Source: Bifidobacterium sp. ESL0763 (GTDB lineage Bacteria > Actinomycetota > Actinomycetes > Actinomycetales > Bifidobacteriaceae). From it: a stretch of DNA of 64,000 nucleotides. The number at the start of each line of letters is the position of its first letter. Positions within the stretch are counted from its first letter, which is position 1. The stretch is taken from the NCBI RefSeq assembly GCF_029433395.1, contig NZ_JAQTHW010000002.1:1116001-1180000 (forward strand). The letters run 5' to 3'. Both the position numbers and the translations under genes were made by a program. Positions 11,230 to 19,964 of the stretch are shown piece after piece. Below the pieces are notes generated by a model, which saw nothing but the letters and a program-made list of their open reading frames with translations, ran no database searches and was not told where the DNA came from.

Positions 11230-11683
11230 CGGTTAACTCCTTATTTTCCTAGGCCTGCGACCAGGAGAACGCCGCGAACGCAGCGCTGGCCCTCCGGGCG
11301 GCCTATAGACATATGGTGCCAGTGTAGCGCAGGCACAACCCAAGGTGGCCGGTTCAGGCTCCGCTTCCCCGGGTTCGGGCGGTTGGGATTATCGTCTTGC
11401 ATACATGGTCATCGCAAAGGGTTGACGCCTTGGATGCGCTCGCGACGGCGGCGTGGAAACGCCCAAGGGTCATCGCCACGACCATGACACGACATCTGAC
11501 GCCGAGAACCGGGAAACCTCGACGGACCGATACGCCGAGCCGTGCCAGGGTACGAGAAAGGGAGCGCACGGCGGTGATAACCGCCATGCGCTCCCCCACG
11601 TGTGCGGGGCCGGACCCTAGCCCCCGGAACCGAAAAGCCCGGAGGGGACCCGGCGACGCATCGTCATCCGAGCGCCGGTGCGA
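11230..11683. other. Intergenic region between binding-protein gene and permease genes
   Basis: 454 bases without a credible gene. It contains the hairpin terminator at 11560-11595, and near 11315-11325 a weak minus-strand -10-like TACACT for the permease genes. Small open frames here have neither ribosome binding sites nor recognisable products. Confidence 0.6.
11560..11595 (-). terminator. Hairpin terminator after the peptide-binding protein gene
   Basis: A 16-bp stem with one mismatch and a 4-base loop (arms start GGGAGCGC and end GCGCTCCC). On the minus strand it is followed by TTTCTC. It lies about 90 bases after the stop of the binding-protein gene and before the permease genes. It would let the binding protein be made in excess while some transcripts read through. 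Confidence 0.7.
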
Positions 11684-13321
11684 TCACTTGTGCATCTGCG
11701 TGAAGGTCGGGTAGGTCTGCCAATCGATGGCGAAGCCCTTGACGTCCTTCGAGGCGACGCCCGCGTTGGCGCGGTAGTAGAGCGGGATGGCGGGCAGGTC
11801 GTTGAGGAGGACCTCCTGGGCCTGCTGGTAGAGCTGGTTGGCCTCGTCGACGGACTTGGCGGCATAGGCCTGGTTGATCAGGTCGTCGAACTTCGGGTTC
11901 TTGTAGTCGCCGTCGTTCGAACCGTTGCCGTCGGCGGCGGTGGAGGCGAAGTTCTGCACCAGGTAGTTCTCGGCCGAGGGATAGTCGGGCATCCAGCCGG
12001 AGCGGAAGGCGCCCTGCATCTTGCGGTTCGAGATCGCGTTGCGGAACTCGTTGAAGGTGGGCATGGGGTTGGTGGAGGCGACCTGCGAGCCCAGGGCGTT
12101 GTTGATGGAGTTGACCATCGCGTCGAAGACGGGCTTGGCGTCACCGTCGGCGTTGTAGGCGAGGGTGAACTTGTCGTTGTCCTTGCTGATCGCGTCGGCC
12201 TTGTCCCACAGCTCCTTGGCCTTCTTCGGGTTGTAGTTGAGGTTCTCGTTGCCCTTCAGGTTCGGCGAATAGCCGGGGATGACCGGGGCGGTGAACTCCT
12301 TGGCGGGCTCGCCGACGCCGTTGAGCACCTTCTTGACGATGCCCTTGCGGTCGATGGCCATGGAGATGGCCTGGCGGCGCAGCGTGCCTTCCTCGGTGCC
12401 GGCCTTGAAGTGCTCGAGGTTGGCGGGGATGGTGAACTGCTGGATGGAGGAGCCGGGCTTGTTGTAGGCCTGCAGGCTGGTGTCCTTCTGGAAGGTCTTG
12501 GTGTCGGCCTGCGGGACCGCGTCGAGGCCGTCGAGGTTGCCGGCCTGCACGTCGGCGTAGGCGGCGTCCATCTTGGTGTAGATCTTGAAGTCCACGCCGT
12601 CGTTCGCCGGCTTGTCGTCACCCTTGTAGTTCGGGTTCTTGACGACCTTGATCACCTGGTTGTGGTTCCAGGAGGCGAACTTGTAGGGACCGTTGCCGAT
12701 CGGGGCGTTGCCGAAGGCCTTCGGGTCCTTGTAGAAGGAGGCCGGAAGCGGGGCGAAGGCGGAATAGCCGACCTTGATCGGGAAGGTGGCGTCGGGGGCG
12801 TCCAGGTCGACGGTGAAGGTCGTGGCGTCGACGACCTTGAGGCCGGCCAGCTGCTCGGAGCCCTTGAGGCCGTCGGTGGCCTGCAGGTCCTTGAAGCCCT
12901 TGATCGTGGAGAAGAAGGAGGAGCCCTTCTGCGCGTTCTTGGCGTTGGCCACGTAGCTCCACGCCTTGGTGAAGTTCTCGGCCTTGATCGGCGAGCCGTC
13001 GCTGAATTTCAGGCCCGGCTTGAGCTTGATGGTGTACTGCGTGCCGGCGTCGTCGGCCTTGATGGACTGCGCCGCGTCGTTGACGGGGTTGCCCTTGGCG
13101 TCGAAGCGGACCAGCTGCGAGAAGATGGCCCGGACCACCATGCCACCGCCGGTCTCATTGGTGTTTCCGGGGACCAGCGGGTTGGCGGGCTCGGAATCGA
13201 ACACCGAGATGATGTCCTTGCCACCATCGGATGAGGACGAGGAATTGGAACCGCCGCAGGCGCTGAGCAACATGGCCGCCGAACAGGCCACGGCCGCTAT
13301 GGCCAGAACTTTCTTCTTCAT
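11684..13321 (-). CDS. Peptide ABC transporter substrate-binding lipoprotein (SBP family 5)
   Basis: A 545-residue secreted lipoprotein: MKKKVLAIAAVACSAAML, then the lipobox LSAC, then a Ser-rich linker. The mature part is an OppA/DppA-type solute-binding protein (SBP_bac_5) with GLKFSDGSPIKAENFTKAW near residue 105, the classic cluster motif, and GPYKFASWNHNQ. It captures peptides outside the membrane and hands them to the permeases encoded downstream. AGGAGAAATCTC precedes the ATG. The leader contains a terminator-like hairpin (13371-13396), so expression may be attenuated. Confidence 0.93.
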   Translation of the reverse strand: MKKKVLAIAAVACSAAMLLSACGGSNSSSSSDGGKDIISVFDSEPANPLVPGNTNETGGGMVVRAIFSQLVRFDAKGNPVNDAAQSIKADDAGTQYTIKLKPGLKFSDGSPIKAENFTKAWSYVANAKNAQKGSSFFSTIKGFKDLQATDGLKGSEQLAGLKVVDATTFTVDLDAPDATFPIKVGYSAFAPLPASFYKDPKAFGNAPIGNGPYKFASWNHNQVIKVVKNPNYKGDDKPANDGVDFKIYTKMDAAYADVQAGNLDGLDAVPQADTKTFQKDTSLQAYNKPGSSIQQFTIPANLEHFKAGTEEGTLRRQAISMAIDRKGIVKKVLNGVGEPAKEFTAPVIPGYSPNLKGNENLNYNPKKAKELWDKADAISKDNDKFTLAYNADGDAKPVFDAMVNSINNALGSQVASTNPMPTFNEFRNAISNRKMQGAFRSGWMPDYPSAENYLVQNFASTAADGNGSNDGDYKNPKFDDLINQAYAAKSVDEANQLYQQAQEVLLNDLPAIPLYYRANAGVASKDVKGFAIDWQTYPTFTQMHK

Positions 13322-13370
13322 GAGATTTCTCCTAATTCTTGGGTTGTGCGCGGGGCTGGCCGCGCCTCAA

Positions 13371-13396
13371 ACAAAAAAGTTGGCCGAACGCCAACT
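13371..13396 (-). terminator. Intrinsic terminator / attenuator candidate in binding-protein leader
   Basis: On the minus strand AGTTGGC, a five-base loop and GCCAACT form a perfect 7-bp stem followed at once by TTTTTTG. It lies 50 bases before the binding-protein ATG and downstream of the best promoter match, so it is inside the leader. It could instead only end xerC transcripts. Confidence 0.65.
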
Positions 13397-13413
13397 CCCT
13401 TGCTGATGTTCTT

Positions 13414-13442
13414 ATTCTCACGCAATGCGGGTGGTTATGCAA
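13414..13442 (-). promoter_or_regulatory. Promoter candidate for peptide-binding protein gene
   Basis: A minus-strand TTGCAT (13437-13442) and GAGAAT (13414-13419) are separated by 17 bases, a good sigma-70-type spacing. The predicted start of transcription, near 13407, puts the hairpin at 13371-13396 inside the leader. Confidence 0.45.
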
Positions 13443-13588
13443 ACGGGATGTCCGAAAATATTCACGTATTGGACAAATTCCCACAGCACATTCGCATTTG
13501 TCGGGGCCTGGGAGAAGGTCTGCCGGGGATTGCCGGAGGGTATCGGTCGCGGTGCTCGCGCCAGATGCCGGCGGGCCGGCCGGGGACG

Positions 13589-14641
13589 TCAGGCGCGCGG
13601 GAAGGCCTGCCGGTAGCGTTTCTTGATCTGCTCGATGGAGACGTGGGTGTAGCGCTGGGTGGTCTTGAGCGAGGAGTGGCCCAGCATCTCCTGGACCTCG
13701 CGCAGGTCCGCTCCCCCGTCGAGCAGATGCGTAGCGGCGCTGTGGCGCAGGGCGTGCGGGCTGATGTCGGGCACGCCGGCCTCGGCGGCCTTGCGGTGGA
13801 TGACCCCGCGCACCACGCGCTGGTCCACCCGTCCGCCGCGCACCCCCAGGAAGAGGGCCGCGGCCGACCTCGGGGTCTCGAAGCGCCGCCGCCCCCGCTC
13901 GATCCAGTGCCGCAGCGCCTTGGCGGCCGGCGCGCCAAAGGGCACGACGCGCTGCTTGTCGCCCTTGCCGGTCACGCGCGCGGTGCGGTTGGCGAAGTCG
14001 ATGTCGCCGACGTCGAGGCCGGTGAGCTCGGCCACGCGGATGCCGGTGGCGTAGAGCAGCTCCACCATCGCGGCGTCGCGCAGGGCCAGCGCATGGTCCT
14101 TCGCCGAGGACATGCCGCCATCGGAACCGGTGGTGGAGCCATCGTTGTCGTTGGCACCTTGTGATCCCTGCTTTCGACTGGCCCGTGAACCCTGCGCGCC
14201 ATCATGCCCGGGGTCCCGCGCCTCGGCATTCCCGGCATTCCCGGCATTCCCGGCTTCGCAATCGGCGTCGACGGTCTCCATCAGCTGCGCGGCCTGGCGT
14301 TCGCTCAACATCGCGGGCAGGTTCTCGGGGATCTTCGGGGTCATCAGCATGGACGCGGGATTGGCGGCGACGAGGCCGTGGTCGTGGGCCCAGGTGAAGA
14401 AGCGGCGCACCGCCACGCTTTTGCGCGCCATGCTGCTGCGGGCGTGGCCGGTGGACTCGTCGGCCATCCACAGGCGCAGCATGCGCAGGGTGACCTCGCC
14501 CAGGTCGGTGACGCCGTTCGAGGCGAGCAGGCCGAGGCAGGAGCGCAGGTCGGAGCGGTAGGCCTTGAGGGTGTTGGCGCTCAGCCCGCGGTTGGCCTTG
14601 AGATAGGCGAGGAACTCGTCGATGCGTCCGTCGAACCGCAT
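13589..14641 (-). CDS. xerC: Tyrosine recombinase XerC
   Basis: A 350-residue site-specific recombinase that with XerD resolves chromosome dimers at dif. It has an N-terminal SAM-like core-binding domain (residues 1-90, ending MLRLWMADES) and a C-terminal catalytic domain with Arg in YATGIRVAEL, HALRHSAATHLL, the GHSSLKTTQRYTHV helix, and the Tyr nucleophile in RYTHV. Between the two an insertion of about 50 residues is rich in Gly, Asn, Ala, Ser and Asp and includes a GNAGNAGNA triplet repeat encoded by tandem 9-base units. The ATG at 14641 has GGGGAGGGCCC upstream. A second recombinase at 29.6 kb is taken as XerD. Confidence 0.85.
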   Translation of the reverse strand: MRFDGRIDEFLAYLKANRGLSANTLKAYRSDLRSCLGLLASNGVTDLGEVTLRMLRLWMADESTGHARSSMARKSVAVRRFFTWAHDHGLVAANPASMLMTPKIPENLPAMLSERQAAQLMETVDADCEAGNAGNAGNAEARDPGHDGAQGSRASRKQGSQGANDNDGSTTGSDGGMSSAKDHALALRDAAMVELLYATGIRVAELTGLDVGDIDFANRTARVTGKGDKQRVVPFGAPAAKALRHWIERGRRRFETPRSAAALFLGVRGGRVDQRVVRGVIHRKAAEAGVPDISPHALRHSAATHLLDGGADLREVQEMLGHSSLKTTQRYTHVSIEQIKKRYRQAFPRA

Positions 14642-14798
14642 GGGCCCTCCCCTCTCGCGCTGGCCGGTCACGCCGGCATATCGTCTCCAACTCTAGCCCC
14701 AACGCCGCGCAAGGGCGACATCGCGGCTACCATGGATTCCGGGCCTGGGCCATGGATCTCCGTGGCCATATCCATCGACATGAACGAACGGAGGGCGT

Positions 14799-15086
14799 AT
14801 GCCGTTGCCGGCAAGGATTCCGCGGGGCGCACGGCTCGTGGCGCGCACGCTGGACGGCGTGGACGCGCGCACGGGGCGGCCGCAGTTGCGCGACTACATC
14901 GGCCATGTGCGCTCCTGGGACGGCGAGACGCTCGCCATCACGCGCGACGCGGCGGCCAACGGCTCGCGGCCGGAGCAGGAGATCGAGATTCCGCGCGGGC
15001 GCATCGTGGCGCTCAAGCCGATTCCGGAACGGCGTGCACGGCCGGCACAGCATGGTTCCGAAGCGCCCGAGGAAGGGCGGGGCTAG
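14799..15086 (+). CDS. Small protein with SH3-like domain resembling the N-terminus of Rv0428c-type acetyltransferases
   Basis: A 95-residue protein preceded by GGAGGGCGT. The core reads as a small beta-barrel: GARLVARTLDG, YIGHVRSWDGETLAITRD, EIEIPRGRIVALKPIPER. The pattern of a G-x-L-x-x-W-D turn followed by VPxxxIVAxKPVP is what I know from the SH3-like domain at the start of mycobacterial Rv0428c-like GNAT proteins. Here it stands alone with no acetyltransferase after it. Function unknown; it may be an adaptor or nucleic-acid-binding domain. It is convergent with tyrA. Confidence 0.7.
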   Translation: MPLPARIPRGARLVARTLDGVDARTGRPQLRDYIGHVRSWDGETLAITRDAAANGSRPEQEIEIPRGRIVALKPIPERRARPAQHGSEAPEEGRG

Positions 15087-15188
15087 GTTCGCCCGACATC
15101 TGCCTTCATACTTACAGATAGAGGGACAGGGGTTTCGGCGATCGACCGTCGCCACCGAATGCCGTCATCCGTTGGCGTCAGTCCGCGC

Positions 15189-16181
15189 TCACAGCGCCGA
15201 ACGCACCTCGACCATGGCCCGGTCGGGCCCGTCGAAGCGGATGACGTGCTCGCCGCGGCGCGCCGATTCCAGCAGCGCCCGCCGCCAATCCCCGCCGCCG
15301 ATGTCCAAGGCGAACGGCTCAGCGACGGCGTCTGCGCCACGGCCCTTGTAGTCCCGAAACGGCTGGCCTTCGGCGAAGAATCTGGTCATCGCTTCGTCGT
15401 CTCCGCGGTGCAGGGCGTCGGCGAAGCCGAGCAGGCGCGAGGAGACCTCTCGCAGCAGGCGCTCGACGTTGGCGGCGTCCTCCTCGATCATGGCGCGTGT
15501 GCGGCCGGGGTCGGTCAGGGCCACCCGGGTCATGTCGCGCCAGCTGCCCGCCGCGAGTGCCACGGCGATGTTGCGCTCGTCGCTGGAGCTCAGCTCGTTG
15601 ATCATCGCGGTCGCCACGGCGTGCGGCATATGCGAGATCATGGCGGCGGCCCGGTCGTGGGTGGCGTCGTCGAGCACGATCAGGCGATTGCCCACCTGCT
15701 CGGTGACGAGCCTAGCGACGTCGAGGAAACGGCGGCGGTCCGTCCGCTCGTCGACGGTGAGCGCCCACAATGCCCCGTCATAGAGCGCGGGGTCGCTGGC
15801 CGAGAAGCCGGAACGTTCGGTGCCGGCCATCGGGTGCGCACCCACGTAGCAGTCCGCGAGTCCGGCGGCGGCGACCTGCGAGCGCACCATGGCCTTGACG
15901 CTGCCGCCGTCGCTGAGCGTGGTGGCCCCGCGGTCGATGACGCCGCCGAGCGCGTCGAGCACCTCGGGCATCGCCTTGAGCGGGTTGCACAGCATGATGA
16001 CCTCGGGGCGCGCGGCGGCCAGCTGCGCCAGGCTGTCCACGCATTCGATGCCGTCGCGCCGGGCGGCCGGGTAAGGATGCGGCCGGTGGTTCCATGCGAT
16101 GACCCTGCAGCCGCGACCTGCCAGGCGGCGGGCCAGCGACCCGCCGATCAGTCCCAATCCGACGATGCCGATCGTGCTCAC
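15189..16181 (-). CDS. tyrA: Prephenate dehydrogenase
   Basis: A 330-residue NAD(P)-dependent enzyme converting prephenate to 4-hydroxyphenylpyruvate in tyrosine synthesis. The N-terminal Rossmann motif is GIVGLGLIGGSLARRLAG. GAHPMAGTERSGF carries the prephenate-binding His, and SHMPHAVATAM follows in the helical dimerisation domain. No ACT or chorismate mutase domain is fused. The GTG at 16181 overlaps the pheA stop as GTGA, so the two are translationally coupled; a GTG one codon earlier is also possible. GGGAG lies just upstream inside pheA. Confidence 0.92.
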   Translation of the reverse strand: MSTIGIVGLGLIGGSLARRLAGRGCRVIAWNHRPHPYPAARRDGIECVDSLAQLAAARPEVIMLCNPLKAMPEVLDALGGVIDRGATTLSDGGSVKAMVRSQVAAAGLADCYVGAHPMAGTERSGFSASDPALYDGALWALTVDERTDRRRFLDVARLVTEQVGNRLIVLDDATHDRAAAMISHMPHAVATAMINELSSSDERNIAVALAAGSWRDMTRVALTDPGRTRAMIEEDAANVERLLREVSSRLLGFADALHRGDDEAMTRFFAEGQPFRDYKGRGADAVAEPFALDIGGGDWRRALLESARRGEHVIRFDGPDRAMVEVRSAL

Positions 16182-17182
16182 CACAGCAGCTCCCTTTCCA
16201 TCTCGCGTGCGTCGCCTTTCCGTGCGACGCCTTCGCCGACGCGGTCCGAGCAGACGCCTCCGTGCGGCAGCATCCATGCGCTCACCGGCGGGTTCGGCCG
16301 TTCCACGCGCGGGTAGACGGCCAGGGTCTTGACCCAGTCGCCCCGTCCGACGACCCAGCGCAGCAGGTCGCGGAAGCGTGGTTGCCAGGGGGCTGCGTCG
16401 AGGGTGATGACGAAGCCGTAGGTGCCGGTATGGCCCTTGATCGGGCGCGAAATGAGGCTGGTCATGTTGAGTCCCTCGTCGCGCACGCGGTCGAGCAGGC
16501 GCGCGACGACGCCGGGGCCGGTGCTCAGCGGGATGACGGTGAGGATGGTCTCGAACTCGCCGTCCTTGCCGTCTGAGGCAAGGGAGGCGACCTCGCCGCG
16601 GGGCGCGAGGACGAGGAAATCGGTGCGGGCACCCTTGAAGTCCTGCACGCCGCGCTCCAGCGTGCGCAGCCCGTAGATCTCGCCGCAGCAGGAGGGGCCG
16701 AGCGCCACCTGACCGACGCCCACGTCGCGGCATGCGGCGGCGTTCGACGAGGCCGGCACCGCCGTCAGCCCATGGCTTCTGGCGAACCCCTTGCACTGGG
16801 CGAGGCCGTGCGGATGGGCGGTGAGTTGGGTGAAGGGCCCCCTGCCGTCGCGGGTGAAGGCGTCGAAGGCGACGTCGACGCCGACGCGGCCCAGTCCGGC
16901 GACGTCGCGGGCGTCGATCAGCGCGTCGAGGTTGGGCATGACGTAGCCCTCGACGTTGTTCTCCCAGGCGATGACGCCCCAGCCGCGTCTCTGCTGGACG
17001 GCGTCGATGATAAACGGCACGTCCTCGCAGGCCTCGAGCGCCATCTGCCGTGAGTGGCGCCCGGCGATGGAGCGTTGCGCCATCAGCGCGGCCTGGTGGG
17101 TGAAGGAGCCCTGCGGCCCCAGGAAATAGAGCTTGTCCGCGGTATCGTCCGTCGCGTCGTTCGTCGTCTTGTCCGCATTCAT
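16178..17182 (-). CDS. pheA: Prephenate dehydratase
   Basis: A 334-residue monofunctional enzyme making phenylpyruvate from prephenate. The catalytic domain begins at YFLGPQGSFTHQAALMA (about residue 20), with WENNVEGYV, and ends with KTDFLVLAP-like RTDFLVLAP. The C-terminal ACT domain (residues 220-300) has LNMTSLISRPIKGHTGTYGF, the Phe-binding feedback site in which the usual ESRP is ISRP. There is no chorismate mutase domain. It overlaps the upstream membrane-protein gene by ATGA and tyrA downstream by GTGA, giving a tight three-gene operon. Confidence 0.92.
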   Translation of the reverse strand: MNADKTTNDATDDTADKLYFLGPQGSFTHQAALMAQRSIAGRHSRQMALEACEDVPFIIDAVQQRRGWGVIAWENNVEGYVMPNLDALIDARDVAGLGRVGVDVAFDAFTRDGRGPFTQLTAHPHGLAQCKGFARSHGLTAVPASSNAAACRDVGVGQVALGPSCCGEIYGLRTLERGVQDFKGARTDFLVLAPRGEVASLASDGKDGEFETILTVIPLSTGPGVVARLLDRVRDEGLNMTSLISRPIKGHTGTYGFVITLDAAPWQPRFRDLLRWVVGRGDWVKTLAVYPRVERPNPPVSAWMLPHGGVCSDRVGEGVARKGDAREMERELLW

Positions 17183-17700
17183 CGCTTCGTCCCCTCGTCC
17201 TTGGCCACAGCGGCCTTCCTGTTGTCGGAACCGTCCCCGGCCCGCTCGCCGTCCCGCGGCCCCGCCGCGAACCACCGGCGCGGCAGGAAAAGGACCACCA
17301 GCTGCACGATGACCATGCCGAACAGCCAGAGGTAGCCCACGTGCTCGCTGAAATAGGGCAGCCCCGAGCCGTCGCCGAAGCCGATGGGCGTGAGCACGTC
17401 GCCGCCGAAGCCCATGGCGACCATCCATGCCAGGCCCGACGAGGCGATCAGGTGCAGCGCCAGGCCGGTCGCACCGGCGCGGGCGCGGGCCAGCCACGTC
17501 GAGACCGTGACGAGAGCCAGGGCCAGGAGCAGGCCGTAGGGCACGTCGTGGGAGGCGCCCATGCGGTGCGCCAACGTGCCGACCATGCCGACGGCGAGGC
17601 CGGTGAGGATGCACGCCAGCCAGCGCACCGAGGTGTGCCGGCGTAGGGGCAACGGCATATCGGCCGTGCTGGCATGGGTTTCGGCGTCGCGAGGATTCAT
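17179..17700 (-). CDS. Small integral membrane protein upstream of pheA
   Basis: About 173 residues with four hydrophobic segments (WLACILTGLAVGMVGTLA, YGLLLALALVTVSTWLA, LALHLIASSGLAWMVAM, YLWLFGMVIVQLVVLFL) and a charged C-terminal tail. It resembles actinobacterial four-helix proteins of the DUF6113 kind; I am not sure of the family. The start is uncertain: ATGs at 17718 and 17700 both lack a strong ribosome binding site. Its stop overlaps the pheA start as ATGA. No role in aromatic amino acid synthesis can be inferred beyond co-transcription. Confidence 0.7.
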   Translation of the reverse strand: MNPRDAETHASTADMPLPLRRHTSVRWLACILTGLAVGMVGTLAHRMGASHDVPYGLLLALALVTVSTWLARARAGATGLALHLIASSGLAWMVAMGFGGDVLTPIGFGDGSGLPYFSEHVGYLWLFGMVIVQLVVLFLPRRWFAAGPRDGERAGDGSDNRKAAVAKDEGTKR

Positions 17701-17799
17701 AGTGCCAGTATGCCCCATCCGCCGGTCAAGCGGCCCGTGGGACGGTTCGCGTGGGCCTGCGGCGCAGCCTCGGATGGGCCGGCATTATATATAAGCGGA

Positions 17800-17829
17800 A
17801 GCGGACGCACCGCCATGGGCACGTCCGCT
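17800..17829 (-). terminator. Hairpin terminator candidate after typA
   Basis: AGCGGACG and CGTCCGCT form a perfect 8-bp stem with a 14-base loop, 28 bases after the typA stop. On the minus strand it is followed by a TTCCGCTTATATATA tail. Confidence 0.5.
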
Positions 17830-17856
17830 CCCGCCGAAGGAAAAGTCAGTTCAGGC

Positions 17857-19788
17857 TCACTTCTTCTTGTTGTTGCCGTTCTGGCGACGCTGCTTGGCGT
17901 GCCACTTGTACCACTCGTCGCGGTCGAGGATGACCTTGCGCACGCGGATGGCCTCGGGGGTCACCTCGACGCACTCGTCCTCGTTGGCGAAGTCGAGCGC
18001 CTCCTCCAGGCTCATCTTGATGGGCGGGGTGAGCGTCTCGAGGACGTCGGCGGTGGCGGAGCGCATGTTGGTCATGTGCTTGGCCAGCGTGACGTTGACG
18101 TCGAGCTCGTCGGGCTTGCTGTTGATGCCGACGACCTGGCCCTCGTAGACGTTGGACTGCGGCTCGACGAAGAAGTTGCCGCGGGCCTGCAGGCGCTGCA
18201 TGGCGTAGGGGGTGGCGGTGCCGGCGCGGTCGGAGACCATGGAGCCGTTCTGGCGCGTGGAGATCTCGCCGGCCCACGGGGCGTACCCGGCGGAGATGGA
18301 GCTGGAGATGCCGGTGCCGCGCGTGGCCGTGAGCAGGGCGGTGCGGAAGCCGATCAGGCCGCGGGAGGGGACGGTGAACTGCATGCGCACCCAGCCGGAA
18401 CCGTGGTTCGACATGGAGTCCATGCGGCCCTTGCGGTCGGCCATCAGCTGGGTGACCGCGCCCATGTACTCCTCGGGCACGTCGATGGTGTCGGCCTCCA
18501 TGGGCTCGCAGAGCTTGCCGTCGATGGTCTTGGTGACCACCTGCGGGCGGCCTACGGTCAGCTCGTAGCCCTCGCGGCGCATCTGCTCGGCGAGGATGGC
18601 CAGCGCCAGCTCGCCGCGGCCCTGCACCTCCCAGGCGTCAGGGCGGTCGGTGGGCAGCACCTTGATGGAGACGTTGCCGATGAGCTCGCGGTCGAGGCGA
18701 TCCTTGATCATGCGGGCGGTGAGCTTGTGGTCCTTGCCCTCGCGGCCGGCCAGCGGGGAGTCGTTGACGCCGAAGGTCATGGAGATGGCCGGGTCGTCGA
18801 CATGGATGAGCGGCAGCGGCTTCGGATCGTCCTTGTCGACGATGGTCTCGCCGATCATGATGTCGTCGACGCCGGCGACCGCGACGATGTCGCCGGGGCC
18901 CGCGGACTCGGCGGGGGTGCGGTCGAGGCCCTGCGTGCGCAGGATCTCGGTGAGCTTGAAGTTCTCGATGGTGCCGTCGACGCGGGAGAGGCCGTACTGC
19001 TTGCCCTTCTCGAGCGTGCCGTTGTAGATGCGGACCAGGCCGAGGCGTCCGAGGTAGTCGGAGGCGTCGATGTTGGTGACGTGGGCCTGCAGCGGGGCGC
19101 CCTCCTCGTATTCGGGGGCGGGGATGTTGGAGATGATGGCGTCGAAGATGGGCTCGACGTTGTCGTTGTCGGGCAGGCCGCCGTCCTCGGGCTGGTTGGT
19201 CGAGGCGTATCCGGCCTTGGCCGCGCAGTAGATGACCGGCAGGTCGAGCAGGGAGTCGAGGTCGAGGTCGACGCCCTCCTCGGTGACGTCCTGGGCCAGG
19301 CCGAGCAGCAGGTCGGTGGACTCGCTGACGACTTCGCTGATGCGGGCGTCGGGACGGTCGGTCTTGTTGACGCACAGGATCACGGGCAGCTTGGCCTCGA
19401 GCGCCTTGCGCAGCACGAAGCGGGTCTGCGGCAGCGGGCCCTCGGAGGCGTCGACCAGGAGCACCACGCCGTCGACCATGGAGATGCCGCGCTCGACCTC
19501 GCCGCCGAAATCGGCGTGGCCGGGGGTGTCGATGACGTTGATGGTGATGCCGTCGGGCTGGCCGTACTTGGCGGCCAGGGGGCCGGTGTAGCGCACGGCG
19601 GTGTTCTTGGCGAGGATGGTGATGCCCTTCTCGCGCTCCAGGTCGTTGGAGTCCATCACACGGTCCGGCACCTCCTCGCGCTCGCTGAACACGTGCGACT
19701 GCTGAAGCATCGCGTTCACGAGCGTGGTCTTGCCGTGATCGACGTGAGCCACGATCGCCACATTTCGAATATCACCACGTACCGCCAT
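17857..19788 (-). CDS. typA: Ribosome-associated GTPase TypA/BipA
   Basis: A 643-residue translational GTPase related to EF-G and LepA, involved in stress adaptation and ribosome assembly. The G1 motif AHVDHGKTTLVNAML is at residue 14, then EREKGITILAKNT (switch I), DTPGHADFGGEVER (G3) and NKTDRPDAR (G4). Domains 2, 3 and 5 and the BipA-specific C-terminal domain follow, including the stretch GRGELALAILAEQMRREG and a Lys/Asn-rich tail. AGGAGAGGC precedes the ATG. Length is normal for the family. Confidence 0.95.
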   Translation of the reverse strand: MAVRGDIRNVAIVAHVDHGKTTLVNAMLQQSHVFSEREEVPDRVMDSNDLEREKGITILAKNTAVRYTGPLAAKYGQPDGITINVIDTPGHADFGGEVERGISMVDGVVLLVDASEGPLPQTRFVLRKALEAKLPVILCVNKTDRPDARISEVVSESTDLLLGLAQDVTEEGVDLDLDSLLDLPVIYCAAKAGYASTNQPEDGGLPDNDNVEPIFDAIISNIPAPEYEEGAPLQAHVTNIDASDYLGRLGLVRIYNGTLEKGKQYGLSRVDGTIENFKLTEILRTQGLDRTPAESAGPGDIVAVAGVDDIMIGETIVDKDDPKPLPLIHVDDPAISMTFGVNDSPLAGREGKDHKLTARMIKDRLDRELIGNVSIKVLPTDRPDAWEVQGRGELALAILAEQMRREGYELTVGRPQVVTKTIDGKLCEPMEADTIDVPEEYMGAVTQLMADRKGRMDSMSNHGSGWVRMQFTVPSRGLIGFRTALLTATRGTGISSSISAGYAPWAGEISTRQNGSMVSDRAGTATPYAMQRLQARGNFFVEPQSNVYEGQVVGINSKPDELDVNVTLAKHMTNMRSATADVLETLTPPIKMSLEEALDFANEDECVEVTPEAIRVRKVILDRDEWYKWHAKQRRQNGNNKKK

Positions 19789-19964
19789 AAAAGCCTCTCC
19801 TACTGCGTATTTTCCTTAGGTGTCATCGGTATAGAGATGTTCTATCCTGCACTTACACACAAACCTTCACCATGATACGGACGTATCCCGACACAGGCAC
19901 GCCCCGGGCGAAGCCCTCTACCAAGCGCCCGCGCGGCCGCCGTGCCGCGCCGCACGCGCCGGCC

